In this document: one piece after another, positions 1-7,582 of the stretch | How positions within the stretch are numbered: position 1 is the stretch's first letter | Layout: each line of letters begins with the position of its first letter | DNA from: Acidobacteriaceae bacterium | Lineage (GTDB): Bacteria > Acidobacteriota > Terriglobia > Terriglobales > Acidobacteriaceae | DNA length: 43,036 bases | Assembly (NCBI GenBank): GCA_003151155.1 | Contig: PLWX01000329.1 | Span: forward strand, 1-43,036 | Direction of reading: 5' to 3' | Notes under the pieces: generated by a model | What the model saw: only the letters and a program-made list of their open reading frames with translations | Told to the model about the DNA's origin: nothing | Databases searched by the model: none | Made by a program: the position numbers and the translations under genes

Positions 1-138
1 AAAACCCAGTCCCGCTACGTCCAGCTGGCCCACGAATGCCTCGATCACCCGGCACACGTGGTCCTCGGGTATCAGATCATCGAGCGTTGTCGGAAACAGC
101 GCGTGCTGCCCGCGTGCTTCTCCCTGGATAAATCCCAT
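1..138 (-). CDS. IS1182-type transposase, N-terminal fragment (runs off left edge)
   Basis: Reading the minus strand from the ATG at 136-138 gives 46 residues without a stop, beginning MGFIQGEARGQHALFPTTL and continuing through DLIPEDHVCRVIEAFVGQLD to LGF at the edge. This is the typical opening of IS1182-family (IS5/IS1182-like, DUF772 N-terminal) DDE transposases, which carry (G)Y/FIQGEDRxQxxLFPxxLDDYIPEDxPVRVIDAFVDxLDLxxLGF-like N-termini. The catalytic part would lie outside the window, so intactness cannot be judged. A GAGGG Shine-Dalgarno sequence lies 8 bases upstream but is inside a strong hairpin (144-167). The family call is from memory of the N-terminal pattern; the reading frame itself is certain. 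Confidence 0.8.
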   Translation of the reverse strand, partial: MGFIQGEARGQHALFPTTLDDLIPEDHVCRVIEAFVGQLDVAGLGF

Positions 139-143
139 GCAAA

Positions 144-167
144 ATGCCCTCGCTCTCGCGAGGGCAT
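144..167 (-). promoter_or_regulatory. Hairpin sequestering the transposase ribosome binding site
   Basis: A perfect 10 bp stem (144-153 with 158-167) and a 4-base loop lie immediately before the transposase ATG. On the minus strand the 3' arm contains the GAGGG Shine-Dalgarno (160-164), followed by a short T run (TTTT, 140-143 complement) and then ATG. The hairpin would hide the ribosome binding site on read-through transcripts, a known way for insertion sequences to avoid activation by outside promoters; it could also act as a weak terminator. A 13 bp palindrome, TAACAGCCTGTTA (204-216), lies further out and may mark the element's edge or insertion target. Confidence 0.6.
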
Positions 168-241
168 CTTCGCACTACCTCTTGTGAAAAATCTAGAGTT
201 TCGTAACAGCCTGTTATGCCGGCCTTTGTTATTGCGCGCGA

Positions 242-736
242 TTATTTTTCATCGGCGGATGGACCATAGAGGCCAGGGATCGGAACGTCGAGCAGCCGAA
301 GATATACGACCAGTTCCGCGCGATGGTGGATCATGTGGTTCATGACCATGCTGCGCAGCACGGCGACGCGAGGCATGGTGAAGATCGCATGATCGCCGGC
401 GTGTAGGGTCCAGCTCTCCAGCATCTGCTCGTCGGTCGCAGTCTTAATTGCCGCGCGATACTTGGCGAGTTCGCTGTCGAAGTGAGTGAGCAGTTGTTCG
501 CGGGTGGTGAACTTGGGGACCGCACTATCGACGCCTTGAATATCCAGATCTTTCTGGTTGAGGGTGACGGCGCCCCATCCGGGCATGATGGCGCAGTGAC
601 CGGCCAGCCACGCGAGCGTCCCAGATTTATGGTGCGGCTTCCAGTCGGCTTTTTCCATGGGAACACGTTCGAGCACTTTTCGCGTGTTGGCCATTTCCTG
701 CTCGAGTTCGCCGAACATTGACTGTGCAATGGACAT
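242..736 (-). CDS. DinB-family protein
   Basis: A 164-residue protein of the DinB/YfiT four-helix-bundle superfamily, whose members are metal-dependent and often act as thiol-dependent transferases; the substrate here is unknown. Supporting features are the size, the early MFGELEQEM helix with K..L.R.P.E..DWKPH, and the late HxxxHHRAEL helix (NHMIHHRAELVVYLR) that supplies typical metal-binding histidines; the first His is probably in AGHCAIMPG. The start is taken as the ATG at 736 because GGAGGG (741-746) sits just upstream; an in-frame TTG at 748 would add four residues. It lies downstream of mnmG on the same strand after a 60-base gap, and no functional link is evident. Confidence 0.8.
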   Translation of the reverse strand: MSIAQSMFGELEQEMANTRKVLERVPMEKADWKPHHKSGTLAWLAGHCAIMPGWGAVTLNQKDLDIQGVDSAVPKFTTREQLLTHFDSELAKYRAAIKTATDEQMLESWTLHAGDHAIFTMPRVAVLRSMVMNHMIHHRAELVVYLRLLDVPIPGLYGPSADEK

Positions 737-796
737 GAATCCCTCCAATAAATCGCAAGAAGAGCTGCCGGCGATTAGCTTACGCTCAAAGCGGAT

Positions 797-2749
797 TTAG
801 CTGGCGGGATTCTGTTGCAGTTTGCGGCCCTGAATTTCAATGTAGACATTCACGAGAGAAACCGCAGCAGGCGTGACGCCGGGAATACGGCTGGCCTGGC
901 CGATGGTTTGCGGACGGACGTGTTGCATCTTCTCGCGCATCTCCCGGGAGAGGCCGCTGACGGTGCTGTAGTCGAACCACTCGGGGATGATGCGCTGCTC
1001 GGCGCGCTTCAGTCGGTAGATCGATTTGGTCTGCTGATCGAGGTAGCCAGCGTATTTGATCTCGGTCTCGACCGACTTCAATTCGTTGCGGACGTCGGAG
1101 GCAAATTCGCGAGCGGAGCTGCGTTCGAAGAACGATGGATGCACTTTGCGGATGATCCCCGCATACGCTGTGATATCGCTCTCGGGACGCTTTAACAGTT
1201 GTGCAATTGTCGAACCATCAATATTGCCGAACTTTACTGCGAGTTCCACGGGCAGATCCGTTGTGCGTACTCGAGCTTTTTCGAGAACAGCACGAAGCGT
1301 CTCCATGCGCTGTTGCTTGGCGAGGTGCTCGTGCCAGGCAGCATCTTTAATCAGTCCGACGCGGCGGCCGTGCGGGGTGAGACGGCGGTCGGCGTTGTCG
1401 ATACGCAGATGCAGGCGAAACTCGGCACGCGAGGTGAACATGCGATAAGGCTCGTTCGTTCCCTTGCTGATGAGGTCGTCGATGAGGATGGCGGTATATG
1501 CCTCGGTGCGATCAAGAACCAGTGGAGCTTCGTGCTTCACGGCGAGCGCGGCGTTGATGCCTGCCATGATGCCCTGGCATGCGGCTTCTTCGTAGCCGCT
1601 GGTACCGTTTATCTGACCGGCGAGATAGAGAGCGCCGATCTTTTTTGTTTCCAAGGTACGCTGGAGTTCGGTTGGATCGATGGAATCGTACTCGATGGCG
1701 TAGCCGGGGCGCAGCATTTCGGCGGTTTCAAGGCCGGCAATGGAGTGAATCATCCGCAGTTGCACATCGATGGGCAGCGACGTGCTCATGCCGTTCACGT
1801 AGATCTCGTGCGTGTTCAATCCCTCGGGTTCGAGGAAGAGCTGGTGGGTCTCCTTGTCGGGAAACTTCACGATCTTGTCTTCAATCGACGGGCAATAACG
1901 CGGGCCGGTGGACTGGATCTGTCCGCTGTACATAGGCGAGCGGTGGACGTTTTCGCGAATGACCTGGTGAGTTTCGGGAGTGGTATGCGCGATGTAACAA
2001 GGCACCTGCTTCTGCACGATCTTTTTAGTGCGGAAGCTGAAAGGCGTGGGTTCGACGTCGCCGGGCTGTTCGGTGAAGCGCGACCAGTCGATGGAGCGGC
2101 CATCGAGACGCGGAGGCGTACCGGTCTTGAGGCGGCAGCCGCGCAGGCCCATGTGCTTGAGCGATTCTCCGAGAAGAATCGACGCGGGTTCGCCGCTGCG
2201 TCCGGCAGGATATTGTTCTTCCCCGCAGTGAATCAGACCGTTCAGAAAGGTTCCGGTAGTGATGACGACTGCGTTTGCGCCGACGGTTCGACCATCGCGC
2301 AGCTTGATGCCGCGCGCCATTTTGATGCGCTCGGGATGTTCCGGATCGGTGATGTCTTCGACGATGAGTTCTGCGACCTCGGCCTGCTTGATGTGGAGAT
2401 TCGGTTCGCTCTCAAGCACTTCGCGCATTTTGAGGCGGTACTGCTGTTTGTCGCACTGAGCGCGAGGCGACCAGACGGCCGGGCCGCGAGAGGTATTGAG
2501 AAGGCGGAACTGGATGCCGACGGCGTCGGTGACTTCGCCCATGATGCCGCCAAGGGCGTCGACCTCGCGGACGAGGTGGCCCTTGGCAATGCCACCGACG
2601 GCGGGATTGCACGACATCTGGGCAATGAGATCGACGTTCAGGGTGAAAAGGGCGGTGCGCAGTCCCATGCGGGCGGCAGCCATCGCGGCTTCGCATCCGG
2701 CATGACCAGCGCCGACGACGACTACATCGTATTGTTCGGTGAACCCCAC
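797..2749 (-). CDS. mnmG: tRNA uridine-5-carboxymethylaminomethyl modification enzyme MnmG (GidA)
   Basis: A 650-residue, full-length FAD- and NADH-dependent enzyme that, with MnmE, installs carboxymethylaminomethyl groups at the wobble uridine U34 of certain tRNAs in the cytoplasm. The N-terminus carries the FAD-binding Rossmann motif [10 protein letters not shown] (about residues 13-22), followed by [14 protein letters not shown] and [12 protein letters not shown]. The central region has the family blocks LKTGTPPR and [15 protein letters not shown], then [12 protein letters not shown] and [16 protein letters not shown]. The C-terminus holds the GidA-associated helical domain ([18 protein letters not shown] onward). 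The start is GTG at 2749, and the first 28 bases overlap the preceding TonB_C gene in another frame, suggesting translational coupling. No mnmE is in the window. Confidence 0.98.
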   Translation of the reverse strand: MGFTEQYDVVVVGAGHAGCEAAMAAARMGLRTALFTLNVDLIAQMSCNPAVGGIAKGHLVREVDALGGIMGEVTDAVGIQFRLLNTSRGPAVWSPRAQCDKQQYRLKMREVLESEPNLHIKQAEVAELIVEDITDPEHPERIKMARGIKLRDGRTVGANAVVITTGTFLNGLIHCGEEQYPAGRSGEPASILLGESLKHMGLRGCRLKTGTPPRLDGRSIDWSRFTEQPGDVEPTPFSFRTKKIVQKQVPCYIAHTTPETHQVIRENVHRSPMYSGQIQSTGPRYCPSIEDKIVKFPDKETHQLFLEPEGLNTHEIYVNGMSTSLPIDVQLRMIHSIAGLETAEMLRPGYAIEYDSIDPTELQRTLETKKIGALYLAGQINGTSGYEEAACQGIMAGINAALAVKHEAPLVLDRTEAYTAILIDDLISKGTNEPYRMFTSRAEFRLHLRIDNADRRLTPHGRRVGLIKDAAWHEHLAKQQRMETLRAVLEKARVRTTDLPVELAVKFGNIDGSTIAQLLKRPESDITAYAGIIRKVHPSFFERSSAREFASDVRNELKSVETEIKYAGYLDQQTKSIYRLKRAEQRIIPEWFDYSTVSGLSREMREKMQHVRPQTIGQASRIPGVTPAAVSLVNVYIEIQGRKLQQNPAS

Positions 2750-3237
2750 AGTTCCATTCTATCGGGAAACAGGGGAGACGACGCGGCATCCATGAGATTC
2801 CAACTCACTTGAACGGCAACCATCACGGCGACCGGCTGGCCATCTTTCCTGGCGGCTAAAAAGCGCCAGCGTTTGACAGTCTTAATCGACGCTTCGTCGA
2901 GACCGCGACCTAACCTCTTTACTACCTTAATATCTCGTGGATGTCCCGCGGTATCGACAATCACCCATAAAATTACGACACCCTCGGTGCGACTGCGTCG
3001 AGCCGAGTTCGGATAATCATTCGGAGGGGGCGTGTCGAGCGGCTTGGGTTCGGTGATACCGTTGCCGAGGTGGTACACGATCTTCCCCTCGAGGAACACG
3101 GGAGTCGCGTTGATACGCACCTGCTCCCCTGGCGGACCTGGGACTTGATAGGGAGCTTCCGGAGAGCTGCCTTGCCCAGAGCCCGGTTTTATAAACAATA
3201 GAATGACTAAAAGGAAGGTCAAAAAATACCGGTGCAT
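2722..3237 (-). CDS. Secreted TonB C-terminal-domain protein
   Basis: A 171-residue protein with a signal-peptide or anchor-like N-terminus ([17 protein letters not shown]) and one TonB_C domain at about residues 75-155: [53 protein letters not shown] is its core, spanning the two strands and helix of the fold. A proline-rich stretch ([14 protein letters not shown]) leads into it. TonB_C domains usually contact outer-membrane receptors, but this protein lacks the long proline spacer of a true TonB; related small proteins abound in acidobacteria with unknown roles. It shares the G-GI--PKPL--P linker and domain with the upstream broken gene, pointing to tandem duplication. It overlaps mnmG by 28 bases. 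Confidence 0.82.
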   Translation of the reverse strand: MHRYFLTFLLVILLFIKPGSGQGSSPEAPYQVPGPPGEQVRINATPVFLEGKIVYHLGNGITEPKPLDTPPPNDYPNSARRSRTEGVVILWVIVDTAGHPRDIKVVKRLGRGLDEASIKTVKRWRFLAARKDGQPVAVMVAVQVSWNLMDAASSPLFPDRMELWGSPNNTM

Positions 3238-3292
3238 GCGGTTGATCCTACAACTTGCGTCAATGCAACGGATGGAATTGATGCAGCCGTTC

Positions 3293-4026
3293 CTACTCGT
3301 TCCGTAGACTGACTTCCACCGGAACCCGCACTGCTAAGGCTTCCCCGGTTTTTTCCCGGATAGCGGGCTCGAACTGCCAATCGGCTACCGCATCGATGAC
3401 CCGCTGATTGATCTCCCGGCCAAGACCTTGTTGAACGAAAATGTCATGTACCTTTCCGTCCGTGCCGATGACGACCTGAAGAATCACCTGCCCCTTAATC
3501 TTTCTTTGGGCAAGTGGGAGAGGTCGGGCCCGGGGTCTTGAAGCGGCTTCGGCGGCCGAATTCCTTTACCGACCGAATAAATTTTTTCTTCGCCAAGGTG
3601 TGAGGGCGGAATATCCATCCCGCTGAGTCGGAAACTGACTTCAACGGTTACGGTAGTAGCGACGGGCTGACCATTCCGAGTGGCCGGCCGAAACCGCCAA
3701 TCCTGGATCGCTTTAATAGCCATCTCGTCGAGGCCATGACCTAATCCACGAACTATTTTAGATTCGTGTACCAGACCATCGATACCCACCACTGTACTTA
3801 CGACGACGACGCCCTGCACCCGATTCTTCTTCGCCTCTTCGGTGTATTGGGGTTCGGTGGTCTTCGTGAGAACGGGAGCCGTCGTTTTGCCGGACTGGAC
3901 AGGATTTTGCGGTGAGCCTGCTTGTGCGGGACCTTTGGCGGCATGACCGATCGCGAGCGACGTGCCAAAAATCAGAACAGCCAGAGTAGATCGTTTCACC
4001 GCCGGGATGATAAATGCTGATCGCAC
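3293..4026 (-). pseudogene. Two-domain TonB_C protein broken by a frameshift
   Basis: The first frame (GTG at 4026, stop near 3484) gives a signal peptide (STLAVLIFGTSLAIGHA), a complete TonB_C domain (PQYTEEAKKNRVQGVVVV ... IKAIQDWRFRPATRNGQPV) and a linker, GKGIRPPKPLQDPGPD. It then ends in a short nonsense tail. The -1 frame picks up at once with PLPLAQRKIKGQVILQVV and runs through a second TonB_C domain ending VPVEVSLRNE (stop near 3293). A single-base loss in the C/G-rich run at about 3510-3535 explains this. The second domain is well conserved after the break, so the lesion is recent, a sequencing error, or a functional frameshift. The intact product would be about 244 residues. Its role is unknown. 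Confidence 0.75.
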
Positions 4027-4050
4027 GCATCACAACGCCATTATGATTCA

Positions 4051-4068
4051 GTCACATTGGCATGTGAC
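4051..4068. promoter_or_regulatory. 18 bp palindrome in a divergent promoter region
   Basis: GTCACAT-TGGC-ATGTGAC is a perfect 7 bp inverted repeat with a 4 bp centre. It lies between the minus-strand TonB_C gene (start 4026) and the plus-strand CADD-like gene (start 4131), a position suited to an operator serving either or both promoters. It is the reverse arrangement of a Crp half-site pair (TCACA-N6-TGTGA rather than TGTGA-N6-TCACA). The binding protein is unknown. Confidence 0.45.
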
Positions 4069-4130
4069 GTAGAGGACAAATCCGCGATATAGTTTCCGGG
4101 TTCCCAAATGCATCTTTGGAGGTGAGCGTT

Positions 4131-4814
4131 ATGGAAACCCAGAAACTTTTGTGTGAGCTCGATGAGCAGATCGCGAAACACGATTTGCTTTGCCATCCTT
4201 ACTACCAGGCTTGGAGTGCGGGCACTCTTACGTGCGCGGATCTGAGCGCGTATGCCGGCGATTATTACCACCATGTAGCGGCTTTTCCTGCTTATTTGAG
4301 CGCGTTTCACACGCGTCTCGAAGACGGGGAGATGCGCCGCGCGGTGCTGCGTAACCTGGCAGATGAAGAGATCGAAGGCCAAGCTCACAGCGACCTGTGG
4401 CTGGACTTTGCCGAAGGCATGGGCGCGGATCGCAAGGCGGTGCGCACTGCGCAGCCTATCGACGCGGTGAGCGATGCGGTGGCGTGGTTCCGCAACATCG
4501 CAACGAACGGCAGCCGCGCGGAAGCGCTTGCGGCTTTCTATGCGTACGAGTCGCAGGTGCCGCGGGTATCGGAGACGAAGTCGAAGGGCTTGAAAGAGCT
4601 TTATGGCGCGGACCGCAAGACGTGCGGATACTTCGATCTGCACAAGTATGCCGACGTGGAGCACTCGCGGGTTTGGGGTGAATTGCTGGCGGCCGAACTT
4701 GAGCAACATCCGGAACAGAAGGAAGTTGCGTTGGCTGCTGCGGATGAGGCTGCCAAAATCCTATGGCAGGTTTTGGATGGGATGGAAGCGCGGCGAATGG
4801 CCACTGTGAACTAA
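4131..4814 (+). CDS. CADD-like protein (putative self-sacrificing pABA synthase, TenA/PqqC fold)
   Basis: A 227-residue all-helical protein of the CADD family. Chlamydial CADD is a dinuclear metal oxygenase that makes para-aminobenzoate for folate from its own tyrosine, with a lysine as amino donor. The key residues appear conserved here: metal ligands E79 and H86 (ADEEIEGQAH), E140 (YAYESQVP), H171, D175 and H178 (LHKYADVEH), with K150 and Y24/Y25 (HPYYQAW) in the places of the sacrificial residues. The correspondence to the Chlamydia numbering is from memory. The start is the ATG at 4131, with an ideal GGAGGTGAG at 4118-4126. A strong terminator follows. The gene stands alone, so the folate role is inferred from family membership. 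Confidence 0.82.
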   Translation: METQKLLCELDEQIAKHDLLCHPYYQAWSAGTLTCADLSAYAGDYYHHVAAFPAYLSAFHTRLEDGEMRRAVLRNLADEEIEGQAHSDLWLDFAEGMGADRKAVRTAQPIDAVSDAVAWFRNIATNGSRAEALAAFYAYESQVPRVSETKSKGLKELYGADRKTCGYFDLHKYADVEHSRVWGELLAAELEQHPEQKEVALAAADEAAKILWQVLDGMEARRMATVN

Positions 4815-4834
4815 GCCTGAGGCATTCGAATGTG

Positions 4835-4866
4835 AAGGGAGGCAAAGAGCCTCCCTTTTCTGTTTT
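4835..4866 (+). terminator. Rho-independent terminator
   Basis: A 9 bp stem, AAGGGAGGC (4835-4843) with GCCTCCCTT (4849-4857), loop AAAGA, is followed by TTTTCTGTTTT. It closes the CADD-like transcription unit just before the thioesterase gene at 4878. Confidence 0.85.
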
Positions 4867-4877
4867 ATGATCGCTGC

Positions 4878-5273
4878 ATGCCCAAGCCAGTTACGATCGG
4901 TGCGCGGGGCGAGGCGCAGGAGAAGGTGGAACTTCGGCACACGCTTACTTCGCATGACAAGTGCTTGCCGCCGATCTATTCGACGCCGGACATGATTCGC
5001 CTGATGGAAACGGCCGGATTCCACGCGCTGCAGCCGTTTTGTGAAGACGGCGAGATCACCGTGGGGACAGCGATCAACATCGAGCATCGCGCGTCCTGTG
5101 GGCTTGGCGCCGATGTGCACGCAACAGCCGAACTGGAATCGCATAACGGGAGGTTCTACGTGCTGCGAGTGACGGCGACAAGCGGTGATCGCGAGATCGG
5201 TCGGGGGACAATAACGCGAGCGTTTGTGCGCGTGCCGGGTTCGGTTGGAAATCAAGGAAAGTCGGGCATTTAG
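4878..5273 (+). CDS. Hot-dog fold thioesterase, fluoroacetyl-CoA thioesterase (FlK)-like
   Basis: A 131-residue hot-dog-fold acyl-CoA thioesterase of the FlK type. The core YSTPDMIRLMETAG, then GEITVGTAINIEH and ASCGLGADVHATAELES, match the family. FlK of Streptomyces cattleya uses Thr42, Glu50 and His76; T36, E44 and H70 here keep exactly that spacing. The physiological substrate is probably a short or inhibitory acyl-CoA; fluoroacetate resistance is not implied. The start ATG at 4878 lies just after the upstream terminator and has no strong Shine-Dalgarno. The stop (5271-5273) is three bases before the next start, so it is probably co-transcribed with the esterase. Confidence 0.8.
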   Translation: MPKPVTIGARGEAQEKVELRHTLTSHDKCLPPIYSTPDMIRLMETAGFHALQPFCEDGEITVGTAINIEHRASCGLGADVHATAELESHNGRFYVLRVTATSGDREIGRGTITRAFVRVPGSVGNQGKSGI

Positions 5274-5276
5274 GCC

Positions 5277-6140
5277 ATGCGACGGGTCCTTCTCTCTGGT
5301 TTGATTTTTGGCTTCCTAATAGTTGCGTCTTGCAAGCGCGCATCTGCTCCCCCGCCGGACCGTCCTCGCCTTAGCCAAGGCGTTGTCATGAGGGACGTGA
5401 CCTTTCATAGCGTCGCACTAGATCGCGATATGCCTTACCGCGTGGTGCTTCCAAAGAGAATTGCGAGTGGACAGAAGTTGCCGGTGGTGTACCTGCTTCA
5501 TGGCGGCGGAGGCAATCTTCGTGACTGGTCGAACTACTCGGATGTCGCGGGATACGCAGAGCGCGGGCTCGTTCTGGTGATGCCGGAAGGCAATTACTCT
5601 TACTACATGAACGCAGCGGGAAGACCTCGCGACCGGTACGAGGACTACATCGTGCGCGACCTTATTGCCGACGTGGAATCGCGTTTTCCGGCTGCAAAGG
5701 GGCGCGAACATCGCGCCATCGCTGGTGTTTCGATGGGCGGATTCGGAGCGGTGGTGTTGGCGCTGCGTCATTCCGAACTGTATGCCGCTGCGGCGGGACT
5801 CAGTCCGGCGCTTGATGTGCCAAGCCAGCCGTTTTCGATCAAACGTTGGGGTCAGTGGCGCGATTACCGAACGATTTTTGGACCTTGGAAGGGCGAGACG
5901 CAGGCGGCGGAAGATCCGTTTGTGCTTGTGAAGTCAGTGGACGCGGCAAAAGTGCCTTACCTCTTTCTGAGCTGTGGCGACAAGGAGGGCTTGCTGCCCA
6001 CGAATGAGAGGTTTGCCGCGACGCTTAAACGGAAGAGCTTTTCGTTCGAGTTTCATCCGGTATCTGGCGGACACGATTGGACGCAATGGAATGCGCAGGT
6101 GCCGAAAATGATGGACAGCCTTGTCAGCCGTATTCACTGA
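5277..6140 (+). CDS. Lipoprotein alpha/beta-hydrolase (esterase D / antigen 85-like)
   Basis: A 287-residue esterase with a lipoprotein signal (LIFGFLIVASC, lipid-modified C19), so probably anchored in the envelope. The alpha/beta-hydrolase fold is seen in VVYLLHGGGGNLRDW (oxyanion region), the nucleophile elbow GVSMGG with S152, and likely D235 (SCGDKEG) and H266 (SGGHDW) completing the triad. The closest families are putative esterases of the FGH/Ag85/feruloyl-esterase group; the substrate cannot be told. It starts three bases after the thioesterase stop and ends near the convergent deoC stop (6150), with only nine bases between. Confidence 0.85.
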   Translation: MRRVLLSGLIFGFLIVASCKRASAPPPDRPRLSQGVVMRDVTFHSVALDRDMPYRVVLPKRIASGQKLPVVYLLHGGGGNLRDWSNYSDVAGYAERGLVLVMPEGNYSYYMNAAGRPRDRYEDYIVRDLIADVESRFPAAKGREHRAIAGVSMGGFGAVVLALRHSELYAAAAGLSPALDVPSQPFSIKRWGQWRDYRTIFGPWKGETQAAEDPFVLVKSVDAAKVPYLFLSCGDKEGLLPTNERFAATLKRKSFSFEFHPVSGGHDWTQWNAQVPKMMDSLVSRIH

Positions 6141-6149
6141 TCGGAACGA

Positions 6150-6866
6150 TTAGAGGGCCGCGAGTGCGGGCAGTCCCAAGCGAGCGCGACAATCATCCAG
6201 CATTTCCGCGGTTCGTGTTGCGCCCACGCGGGTTACGCCGATGGCGCGAACTTCCAGCAATGCGTCGAGCGTCCGAATGCCGCCGGCGGCTTTGACTTGC
6301 ACGGCTTCAGGGGAATGTTTGCGCATGAGTCGCAAGTCTTCCAAAGTGGCGCCGGTGGCGGCATAGCCGGTGGAGGTCTTCACCCAGTCAACGCCGATCT
6401 CGCCGCAAATCTCGCAGAGGCGGATCTTCGCGGCGTTGTCGTGATAGGCGTTTTCGAAAATCACTTTAATCTTCGCCCCAGCGCCGTGAATGAAGGTGGT
6501 GAGGGCCTCGATCTCCGACCGCACGTAGCGCCAGTCGCCACTGCGGGCCTTGCTGATGTTGATGACGGAATCGAGTTCGCGAGCGCCATCGTGGATCGCC
6601 TGCTCGGCTTCGAAGAGCTTTACCGAGGTTTTGTGGCCGCCGTGGGGGAATCCGAGGGTGGTGCTCACGACAACGGTGCTTCCGGCCAGTAGCTCAGCGC
6701 AGTGGGCGACATAGTACGGAAGGATGCACACGCTGGCGGAGTTGTAGGTACGGGCAAGCATACAGCCGGCTTCCAACTCAGGCACGGTGAGCGCGGGGTT
6801 GAGCAGGGAGTGGTCGATCATCTTCGCAATGTCGTTGTAGGAGTAATTCGGATCGGGCGTGGGCAT
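6150..6866 (-). CDS. deoC: Deoxyribose-phosphate aldolase
   Basis: A class I aldolase that splits 2-deoxyribose-5-phosphate into glyceraldehyde-3-phosphate and acetaldehyde, the last step of deoxynucleoside catabolism. Family signatures run in order: IDHSLLNP near the N-terminus, VVVSTTLGFPHG, ELDSVINI (acidic active-site residue), VDWVKTSTGYAATGAT containing the Schiff-base lysine, and VQVKAAGGIRTLDAL with the second essential lysine. The ATG at 6866 gives 238 residues; an in-frame TTG at 6905 would add 13, and neither has a clear Shine-Dalgarno. It lies alone between convergent and same-strand neighbours, with no other deo genes nearby. Confidence 0.95.
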   Translation of the reverse strand: MPTPDPNYSYNDIAKMIDHSLLNPALTVPELEAGCMLARTYNSASVCILPYYVAHCAELLAGSTVVVSTTLGFPHGGHKTSVKLFEAEQAIHDGARELDSVINISKARSGDWRYVRSEIEALTTFIHGAGAKIKVIFENAYHDNAAKIRLCEICGEIGVDWVKTSTGYAATGATLEDLRLMRKHSPEAVQVKAAGGIRTLDALLEVRAIGVTRVGATRTAEMLDDCRARLGLPALAAL

Positions 6867-7009
6867 AGTTAAGCGCAATGTACTCGCTAGGAATGTGTCT
6901 ACCAAAGGAAAAAGGCTCCTGATCGTGCAAGGGGCCTCTCCATCCGCGTCTGGACTGCACGCGGTAACGTCGGGGTAGTTCGGGGAAAACTACGATCTTG
7001 AAAAGAACT

Positions 7010-7438
7010 CTAAGCTGCGAGGCGCGATTGCGCATTCGCGGGCTCGGCAACAAACACCGGCTGCAGAGCGCGGTTCCGCTTGGCTTCTATCGACCGAAGC
7101 TTACGCATAAGGACGATGAGAGTGGCGAGCGCCAACACGATCCAGGGATCGGGGATGGCAACGGTACTCAGGGTCTCGCGGAACTCCTGCCGGAGATGAT
7201 CGTCGGCAATGCTCTCAAGCACCGGATTGCGAACCACGGTGGTCGAGGTAGCCGGCTCGCTCCAACCCGCGCGTGCGGGAATGAAGGGCTTGCTGGTTTG
7301 CTGCGATTGCCGGATCAGCTTCTGCACGTCAGGTTTAATCGGAGTGGCGTGCGACTCGACGGTGCTGATCGCCAGGAAGATAAGCACCCCCAGGATCGCT
7401 GCCAAGCCGGTTCTCGCCAATAGCCGTTTTCCTGACAT
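7010..7438 (-). CDS. Small membrane protein of unknown function
   Basis: A 142-residue protein not assigned to a family. It has an N-terminal hydrophobic signal or anchor (GLAAILGVLIFLAIST), a roughly 70-residue polar middle, and a second hydrophobic stretch (AIPDPWIVLALATLIVLMRK) followed by a basic tail. The IPDP-hydrophobic-MRK pattern recalls PEP-CTERM sorting tails (PEP, membrane span, basic residues). However, about 30 residues follow the basic cluster, which is unusual for that signal. The start ATG at 7438 has only a weak ribosome site. It is divergent to the VOC gene, and the tandem palindromes at 7490-7524 lie between them. Confidence 0.55.
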   Translation of the reverse strand: MSGKRLLARTGLAAILGVLIFLAISTVESHATPIKPDVQKLIRQSQQTSKPFIPARAGWSEPATSTTVVRNPVLESIADDHLRQEFRETLSTVAIPDPWIVLALATLIVLMRKLRSIEAKRNRALQPVFVAEPANAQSRLAA

Positions 7439-7489
7439 GCTGACTTAGATGCAGTTTTTCTGAATCTGTCACCGCAAAGAATTAGCGCC

Positions 7490-7524
7490 TGTGAAATAGA
7501 TTTCGCAATGTGAAATAGGTTTCG
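7490..7524. repeat. Tandem 16 bp direct repeats with internal palindrome (candidate operator)
   Basis: TGTGAAATAGATTTCG (7490-7505) and TGTGAAATAGGTTTCG (7509-7524) differ at one base and have a 19 bp period. The first contains GAAAT-AG-ATTTC, a perfect inverted repeat; the second keeps it with one change. They lie in the 144-base region between the divergent membrane-protein gene (7438) and the VOC gene (7583), fitting two side-by-side sites for a dimeric regulator. No regulator gene is adjacent. Confidence 0.45.
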
Positions 7525-7582
7525 TAAGAAGTGCTACGGACGGGGTACAGTATGGGCGGAAAATTTGGCCGAGGAGCAACTT

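Noticed and set aside
1199..2812. A 537-codon open frame on the plus strand antisense to mnmG
   Set aside because: It mirrors the mnmG coding frame in GC-rich DNA and its product shows no family features; mnmG on the other strand is certain.
3484..3510. Programmed -1 frameshift at CCCAAAGAAAG in the two-domain TonB_C gene
   Set aside because: The heptamer is not in the right phase for a classic X-XXY-YYZ slip; a simple base loss upstream is the simpler reading.
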